Shown in pieces: positions 58,974 to 64,000 of a stretch of DNA of 64,000 nucleotides. A program made the position numbers and the translations under genes. Each line of letters begins with the position of its first letter. The stretch's first letter is position 1. Where the stretch lies: assembly GCF_900156645.1 (NCBI RefSeq), contig NZ_FTOC01000001.1, positions 62,001-126,000 on the forward strand, given 5' to 3'. The notes under the pieces were generated by a model that did no database searches, was not told where the DNA came from, and saw only the letters and a program-made list of their open reading frames with translations. The DNA is from Salimicrobium flavidum (lineage in GTDB: Bacteria; Bacillota; Bacilli; Bacillales; Halobacillaceae).

Positions 58974-59403
58974 GGACTACCACTCCATTCCTTCCGAAGG
59001 GGAAAATGATTTTATATGTTTTTTGGTTCGTATGGATCCACATCGTGCCGGGGTTGTTGACAGTTCCGTTTCTATTAAAACTTGTATAGGGTTTCAGGGA
59101 AGTTAGTTCGATTTCCCAGTCGGGAGGGAACTCTTCGGTCATCAGAATTGAAGAGTTCCAGTCTTTGTACATTTGATAAAAGTTATTGGAAGTATCGATG
59201 TAAACCGTGTGTACTATACCTTTTTGGACACTTAACTGTTGAATATAATGCATATTGTCGGTGAATTGATCGATGACTCTTTTTTCTGATAAACCGGAGT
59301 AAGTCAAATGCTGATTGGGAAGTACAATGGCTAATGACATAGTCAGAAAACACAGAACGATCAGTATTTCGGGCATGGTGAAGCCCTTATGGTTGTGTAA
59401 CAT
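58963..59403 (-). CDS. comGD: Competence pseudopilin ComGD
   Basis: 146 residues. The prepilin motif HKGFTMPEILIVLCFL follows a 4-residue leader, and the soluble part has the ComGD-like DWEIELTSLKPYTSFNRNG and NQKTYKIIFPFGRNG. ATG 59403 is used, overlapping the comGC end by 17 bp; the longer frame upstream is not needed. It is a minor component of the competence pseudopilus. Confidence 0.88.
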   Translation of the reverse strand: MLHNHKGFTMPEILIVLCFLTMSLAIVLPNQHLTYSGLSEKRVIDQFTDNMHYIQQLSVQKGIVHTVYIDTSNNFYQMYKDWNSSILMTEEFPPDWEIELTSLKPYTSFNRNGTVNNPGTMWIHTNQKTYKIIFPFGRNGVVVHQQ

Positions 59404-59698
59404 CAGCTGTGATTGCTCCAGTGGAACTGTCATAAGCCGGTGTATCACCGTTCGGACAGGTAGCCTGCTTCAAATACCCTTCCTCTTCCAGAATATCCAA
59501 TGTTGCTGGGAAGGTTCCGTTTTTCATATAGTATGCTTCTACTTGTGCTTCAGCAGTAAGAGTGAAGGCTTCACAACCTTTAGTTCGGATAGTGTTATTG
59601 TTTTCAGTAATGTTCGGGAGAGCGATAATCAATAGAACAGTTATAATCAAAAGAACTACCAGCATTTCGATCAGGGTAAAGCCGGAATCATTTTTCAT
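59387..59698 (-). CDS. comGC: Major competence pseudopilin ComGC
   Basis: 103 residues. The prepilin motif SGFTLIEMLVVLLIITVLLI comes directly after a short charged leader (MKND). The C-terminal part has the two cysteines of the family (KGCEAF, KQATCPNGD) that form an intramolecular disulfide. It is the main subunit of the transformation pseudopilus, processed by ComC peptidase. Confidence 0.93.
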   Translation of the reverse strand: MKNDSGFTLIEMLVVLLIITVLLIIALPNITENNNTIRTKGCEAFTLTAEAQVEAYYMKNGTFPATLDILEEEGYLKQATCPNGDTPAYDSSTGAITADVTQP

Positions 59699-59766
59699 TT
59701 TTATCCACCTCGTGAGTTTTGTTTTTTCATTATCATCATGAAGAAAGAGACGCTTACAGCTAATCT

Positions 59767-60795
59767 TTAGTACACCTGAATCCAGTTATATAACGGAAGC
59801 ATAATCGAAAGATAAATAGAAATTATGATCACCGCAGCGATTGTCAAAAAGACAGGATGGATCAATTGAATCGTCTTTTCGGTTTTCGTTTTAAGTTGTT
59901 CCAGAAACATAAAAGCGAGTAAAGATAGTTCGTCTGCCAGAGCCTGATTGTCGTTGGCTTCGTGAAAAACAGATATCATCTCTCTGCGCATCAGTATGGA
60001 TTCATTCGCTGCCATACCAAGTGTGTTCCCTTCGGAAAGAGAGCGCAGCATTGTATTTGCGCTGAAGGATAGTTCTTGTTGTTTCGGCTGTGTGATTAGG
60101 ATGTTCAGCACTTCATTCAGTGAGAACCCTGCTTTCAGCATAGAACTTGCATGAATCGCGAATTGATAACTGACGGTGTAAGATTTGATAGTTTGGACAT
60201 AGGGGAGAAACCTGTAAATTTTGAGTTTCTTTTCAATCGAAAGAGAGGGGGAACATAGTTTATAAATACTTAGAACTATTAAGAGTATGATGAAAAGAAA
60301 AGTCATAATGGTAATGGTGTAGTCCATAACATGAAAGATATAAAGCGACCATGGTTTGTCCTCTTCATGAGCATATAAATTTTCAAAGCTGGGTATCACA
60401 GATTTCTTCATAAAGAAAAATGTGATGGTGAGAAAAAAAAGCAGAATCACTGGATATCTGAGAGTATGGAGAAATTTCTTTTTCGTCTCGTAAGAAATGG
60501 AGAGTAGTTGATAACATTGCCGAAATAGAGAAGGGAAATCCTTGCGTATCTTTCCGAAATAAAGAAATGAAATAACTATTTGAGAAAACCCTGCTTTGGC
60601 GAAAGCGTCTTCCATCTGCTCTCCTTTTTTGAAATGGAAAAGAAGTTCAGAGGTCAAAGGTTTTAACTCCTCATCCCAGCCGGTGATATTCAGGGCTTGA
60701 TGAAGAGGATAGCCTTTTTCCAATAGCGGGAACATTCTTTTGAAAAAATGGATTTGTACAGGAATGGGGAGAAGTTTAGGCTTGAATGAAACCAT
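59767..60795 (-). CDS. comGB: Competence type II secretion-like membrane protein ComGB
   Basis: 342 residues, GspF/PilC family. Two repeat regions carry a long cytoplasmic part each, with membrane helices near 115-135, 155-185 and 310-335. Motifs include GYPLHQALNIT and GFSLNEVLNIL in equivalent places of the two halves. It forms the membrane platform of the pseudopilus. ATG 60795 overlaps comGA by 20 bp. Confidence 0.9.
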   Translation of the reverse strand: MVSFKPKLLPIPVQIHFFKRMFPLLEKGYPLHQALNITGWDEELKPLTSELLFHFKKGEQMEDAFAKAGFSQIVISFLYFGKIRKDFPSLFRQCYQLLSISYETKKKFLHTLRYPVILLFFLTITFFFMKKSVIPSFENLYAHEEDKPWSLYIFHVMDYTITIMTFLFIILLIVLSIYKLCSPSLSIEKKLKIYRFLPYVQTIKSYTVSYQFAIHASSMLKAGFSLNEVLNILITQPKQQELSFSANTMLRSLSEGNTLGMAANESILMRREMISVFHEANDNQALADELSLLAFMFLEQLKTKTEKTIQLIHPVFLTIAAVIIISIYLSIMLPLYNWIQVY

Positions 60796-61747
60796 AAGCC
60801 CAGGCTTTCTTTTTCATGTGGGGGAAAGTTTGAGAGGAAATGAAGGGACGATCGTTCAGAGCACAGGCAAGCGATTCATTGTCTAATATTTCTAAGATGG
60901 CTGCTCTTCTTCTTAAAGGGGGGGAAAGCAGTAACCTTTGGCTTGCGATTGCACGAATCGTTTGTTGCATATCAACTTCTGAAATTTTCATTTCCCTTAG
61001 TCTTTGAATGGTGCCACTCGCATTTTTAGCATGGAGCGTACTGAAAACCAGGTGACCACTAAGGGCGGCACGCATAGCGAAATGGGCGGTTGCTTCGTCT
61101 CTGAGTTCTCCAACGATGATAACGTCTGGGTCGTGTCTTAATGCAGCTTTCAACCCTTCGTCATAAGTGAACCCCGTTTTTTCATTGATTTGAACCTGAA
61201 TAATGCCCGGGATGTATTTTTCGATTGGATCTTCGAGTGTGACTATCTGAAATGTACCATCTGCTATGAGTAATTCCATCAATGCATAAAGAGTAGTCGA
61301 TTTTCCGCACCCGGTAGGACCTGTGAAAAGAATCAAGCCTGAATTAAAATTACACCAGCTGGTAACTTTATTCAATTGCTCAGGAAATAGGAAAAGTCGC
61401 TGAATGGGAAGACCTTGGGTGGTGGGTAACAAGCGTATTGCCAGACTTTCTGTTGAGGTAAGGGGAAGGGTGGAGAGTCTGAGATCGACACTATTTCCGC
61501 TGAATGAAAAGGCCATTTTCCCATTTTGGGGGAATTTTATTTCTCCTATGTCCATTTCAGAAGAAAACTTCAAGTAAGTCAGTAACTTACGGTAAATAGG
61601 GGGAGCGATCGAGTGATGAAAAGTTCTTTCTCCGTTGACCCGATAATAAATGAGAATTTCGTTAGGGCCAGGGATAAAGTGGATATCTGACGCCTCACGC
61701 TTTAGAGCGTCTTTGATTATCTTCTCACTTAGTTCTTTGGCATTCAA
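60776..61747 (-). CDS. comGA: Competence assembly ATPase ComGA
   Basis: 323 residues, GspE/PilB family. ASDIHFIP, Walker A FTGPTGCGKSTT, Asp box TLEDPIE, Walker B DPDVIIVGELRD and His box GHLVFSTLHAK are all present. It powers pseudopilus assembly. The C-terminus is short and lacks the zinc cysteines found in B. subtilis ComGA. TTG 61747 (8 nt after GAGGTG) gives the usual N-terminus; GTG 61759 is an alternative. A TATAAT lies just upstream, but no clear ComK box was identified. Confidence 0.93.
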   Translation of the reverse strand: MNAKELSEKIIKDALKREASDIHFIPGPNEILIYYRVNGERTFHHSIAPPIYRKLLTYLKFSSEMDIGEIKFPQNGKMAFSFSGNSVDLRLSTLPLTSTESLAIRLLPTTQGLPIQRLFLFPEQLNKVTSWCNFNSGLILFTGPTGCGKSTTLYALMELLIADGTFQIVTLEDPIEKYIPGIIQVQINEKTGFTYDEGLKAALRHDPDVIIVGELRDEATAHFAMRAALSGHLVFSTLHAKNASGTIQRLREMKISEVDMQQTIRAIASQRLLLSPPLRRRAAILEILDNESLACALNDRPFISSQTFPHMKKKAWAYGFIQA

Positions 61748-61883
61748 AGCATATATCACCTCATCTTTTTGTTATAAATTATATATTCGACATCTCTCTC
61801 CGAATTCCTTCTTTTCATTTTAAATGGGTTGGAATAAATCATGTTGGAAAATTTGAAATTGAATGAAATATTACAAAAGGGTG

Positions 61884-61892
61884 TGATATAAT
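61884..61892 (+). promoter_or_regulatory. Extended -10 promoter of the gcv transcript
   Basis: TGATATAAT (61884-61892), an extended -10 with only a weak -35, about 60 bp before the riboswitch. Confidence 0.55.
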
Positions 61893-61950
61893 TGTACTGC
61901 TTACAATTATAAAGGCTTTGAGTTCAATTACATATTCGACGCGGATGACC

Positions 61951-62161
61951 GTGGAGGGAGAGACTGCATCTCATTAAAAACAAATGCAGCGCCGAAGGAG
62001 CAAGCATACAGCGAATCTCTCAGGCAGCAAAGACTTTCACGGGACGCACCTCTGGAGAGTGTCTGCTTATGCAGGCCACCTACGAAGCAAGCGCCTAGAC
62101 GTTAAACTTTCCGGTTACAGGACAGAGACTTTTTCTACAAGGGAAAAGTCTCTTTTTTTAT
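61951..62161 (+). promoter_or_regulatory. Tandem glycine riboswitch with terminator, upstream of gcvT
   Basis: The first aptamer shows GGAGAGACTGCATC, GCGCCGAAGGAGCAAGC, CGAATCTCTCAGGCA and AAAGACTTTCACGGG. The second shows GACGCACCTCTGGAGAG, GGCCACCTACGAAGCAAGCG and TTTCCGGTTACAGGACAGAG. A terminator hairpin (AGAGACTTTT with AAAAGTCTCT, then T7, about 62124-62161) follows. Glycine binding should allow expression of the cleavage system. Confidence 0.96.
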
Positions 62162-62185
62162 TCGGATCCAAAAGGAGGAAGACGG

Positions 62186-63289
62186 ATGAGTCAAGGTAGA
62201 AAAACTCCCCTGTTCGAGGAATTTATAAAATTAAATGCCAAAACGATTGATTTTGGAGGCTGGCAAATGCCGGTCCAGTTCTCAGGAATAAAGGAAGAAC
62301 ACTATGCAGTGCGTGAACAAGCGGGGTTGTTCGATGTTTCCCACATGGGAGAAATCCTGGTAATAGGGGACGACGCTGTGGAATTTCTGAATCGCATGCT
62401 GACGAACGATATAGAAAAACTGACCCCCGGGAAGGCCCAGTATACATTGATGTGTTATGAACATGGAGGTACTGTGGATGACCTTATCGTTTATCATCTC
62501 AGTGATAGAGAATACTTACTCGTAGTGAACGCCGCTAATAAGGAAAAAGATTTGCAGTGGCTCCTCGATCACCGTACTGAAGGGGTAGACATTACTGATG
62601 AGTCTGCTGCATACGCTCAGCTGGCGATCCAGGGTCCAAGGGCACAAGATATTCTTCAATCCATCACTTCGACAGAGTTGAAAAATATCAAGTTTTTCCG
62701 TTTTGAATCGGGCGTGAAGTTTGATCAGGTGGAAGGGAAGGCGATTGTCTCCAGGACAGGTTACACAGGAGAAGATGGTTTTGAAATTTATCTCCCTTCA
62801 ACATCTGCAGTTGATTTGTGGAGAGCTTGTCTGGAGGCAGGGGAAGCATCCGGGATAAAGCCGGTTGGTCTCGGTGCCAGAGACACATTGAGGTTCGAGG
62901 CAGGTCTCCCTCTATATTCGCAGGAGCTTACAGAAACTATAACCCCGATTGAAGCCGGGCTCGGCTTTGCAGTGAAGGCAGACAGATCGATGGATTTTAT
63001 CGGTAAATCTGTTTTGAAGGATCAAAAATCGAATGGTACGGAAAGGAAAATGGTTGGAATTGAAATGCTTGATAAAGGCATACCGCGGACTAATTACAAA
63101 ATTTTCTCTGAAAAGGATGAAGAGATAGGTTTTGTTACAAGCGGCACACAATCCCCGACTCTTCAAAAAAACCTGGGTCTTGCTCTGCTGGATATTAGGC
63201 ATACATCTATTGATGAAATTATATACGTTCAGGTGCGAAAAAAGATATTGAAAGCGAAAGTGACAGCACTCCCATTTTATAAGCGGTAG
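62186..63289 (+). CDS. gcvT: Glycine cleavage system aminomethyltransferase (T protein)
   Basis: 367 residues. Family blocks are TIDFGGWQMPVQFSGIKEEH, FDVSHMGEI, NRMLTNDIEKL, SRTGYTGEDGFEIY and GLGARDTLRFEAGLPLY. It transfers the one-carbon unit from the aminomethyl-lipoyl H protein to THF. It lies directly after the glycine riboswitch and is followed after 12 bp by gcvPA. Confidence 0.98.
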   Translation: MSQGRKTPLFEEFIKLNAKTIDFGGWQMPVQFSGIKEEHYAVREQAGLFDVSHMGEILVIGDDAVEFLNRMLTNDIEKLTPGKAQYTLMCYEHGGTVDDLIVYHLSDREYLLVVNAANKEKDLQWLLDHRTEGVDITDESAAYAQLAIQGPRAQDILQSITSTELKNIKFFRFESGVKFDQVEGKAIVSRTGYTGEDGFEIYLPSTSAVDLWRACLEAGEASGIKPVGLGARDTLRFEAGLPLYSQELTETITPIEAGLGFAVKADRSMDFIGKSVLKDQKSNGTERKMVGIEMLDKGIPRTNYKIFSEKDEEIGFVTSGTQSPTLQKNLGLALLDIRHTSIDEIIYVQVRKKILKAKVTALPFYKR

Positions 63290-63301
63290 GAGGAAAGTGT
63301 A

Positions 63302-64000
63302 ATGGAATTCAGGTATTTACCCATGACAAAAGAAGATAAATCAGACATGCTTCAATCGATTGGAGTAGAGTCGACCGATGAATTATTTTCCGATATCCCT
63401 CGAACAGTCAGACTGGATAGGGAGATGGAATTGAAACCTCCTGAAAATGAGTATTCTCTTATGCAGGAAATGAGGAATCTTTCTGAAAGAAATTCGAATT
63501 TGCGCCAGTACACTTCTTTTTTAGGGGCAGGTGTCTATGATCACTATATTCCATCAGTGGTCGATCACGTTATTTCAAGGTCAGAATTTTACACAGCCTA
63601 TACCCCTTATCAACCGGAAATTTCTCAGGGGGAACTGCAGGCTATATTCGAGTTTCAAACGATGATAGCAGACCTCACGGGGATGGATGTCGCAAACTCC
63701 TCCATGTACGACGGAGGTACAGCTCTGGCTGAAGCTATAACGCTAGCTGCCGCTCAAACGAAAAAGAAAAAGGTCCTCCTTAGTGAAGCGACTCATCCTG
63801 ATTCATTGGATGTGATTAAAACTTATGCCCGGGCCCATGGTCTTGAGCTTACGTTCATAGGGGAAGAGAACGGGACAGTTTCCTTCGAAGAACTTGATGA
63901 ACACTTATCAGATGATGTGGCTGCTGTAGTTGTGCAATACCCGAATTTTCTCGGGCAGGTGGAACCTCTTAGGGAAATCAGGGAGCTGATGAATGAAAAA
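63302..64000 (+). CDS. gcvPA: Glycine dehydrogenase (decarboxylating) subunit 1, N-terminal part (cut by window edge)
   Basis: 233 codons are visible and the frame is open to the window end. MEFRYLPMTKEDKSDMLQSIG, GAGVYDHYIPSVVDHV, YTPYQPEISQGELQAIFEFQ and the YDGGTALAEA block identify the N-terminal half of the split P protein of Gram-positives. With subunit 2 it decarboxylates glycine using PLP. It continues the riboswitch-controlled gcv operon; AGGAGGAAAG is its ribosome binding site. Confidence 0.96.
   Translation, partial: MEFRYLPMTKEDKSDMLQSIGVESTDELFSDIPRTVRLDREMELKPPENEYSLMQEMRNLSERNSNLRQYTSFLGAGVYDHYIPSVVDHVISRSEFYTAYTPYQPEISQGELQAIFEFQTMIADLTGMDVANSSMYDGGTALAEAITLAAAQTKKKKVLLSEATHPDSLDVIKTYARAHGLELTFIGEENGTVSFEELDEHLSDDVAAVVVQYPNFLGQVEPLREIRELMNEK

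Noticed and set aside
61760-61860. ComK box upstream of comGA
   Set aside because: AT-rich segments exist but no clear AAAA-N5-TTTT pair was found; only partial matches with several mismatches.

Overview
The window is a chromosomal segment of a low-to-moderate-GC Gram-positive bacterium of the Bacillaceae. Gene order follows, almost without a break, the Bacillus subtilis comEC-lepA-dnaK-sigA-pst-comG-gcvT region. Many products are rich in Glu and Asp. Every sporulation gene expected in this syntenic block (gpr, spoIIP, yqfC, yqfD) is absent at its usual place. A non-sporulating, possibly moderately halophilic relative of Halobacillus (Salimicrobium-like) fits best. That placement is inferred from gene order and not measured. 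No prophage, insertion sequence, CRISPR array or rRNA operon was seen.

Layout. (1) 1-16.5 kb: 3' end of comEC, yqzM, holA, rpsT, lepA, hemW, the CIRCE-controlled hrcA-grpE-dnaK cluster, a separately promoted dnaJ, prmA, rsmE, deoC (in the place of mtaB), rpsU, yqeY, and the membrane-domain pair nfeD/floA with a small partner gene. (2) 17-32.5 kb: phoH, ybeY, dgkA, era, recO, a glycine T-box with glyQS, ccpN, ppsR, a YqxD-family gene, dnaG, sigA, a membrane protein of unknown role, cccA, trmK and the yqfO Nif3-like gene. (3) 32.4-41.2 kb: a 175-bp palindromic repeat, ispH, cshB, nfo, a lytic transglycosylase, a possible structured RNA, ispG, a short NfeD protein and the Na/Pi transporter nptA. 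(4) 41.3-47.4 kb: five tRNAs (Met, His, Ile2, Ser, Phe), sodA, and pstSCAB-phoU behind an exact four-repeat PhoP box. (5) 47.4-57.9 kb: yqzC/yqzD, rpmG, the yqgN ligase, ldh, the rhomboid gluP, yqgQ, glcK, an LTA synthase, a FetAB-like exporter, and the small genes yqgW, yqgX and yqgY. (6) 57.9-64 kb: the comGA-GG competence operon on the minus strand, then a tandem glycine riboswitch with gcvT and the start of gcvPA.

Functional themes are the heat-shock/chaperone unit (HrcA-CIRCE), the macromolecular-synthesis block (dnaG-sigA), two independent glycine sensors of different type (T-box for glyQS, riboswitch for gcv), phosphate uptake with both high-affinity (Pst) and Na-coupled (NptA) systems, the two iron-sulfur isoprenoid enzymes (IspG, IspH), and DNA uptake (ComEC and ComG at opposite ends). 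The points most worth a second look are comGE, which has no ordinary start codon, the loss of sporulation loci, the 175-bp repeat, and three unexplained structured intergenic regions near 37.1, 42.6 and 47.2 kb.
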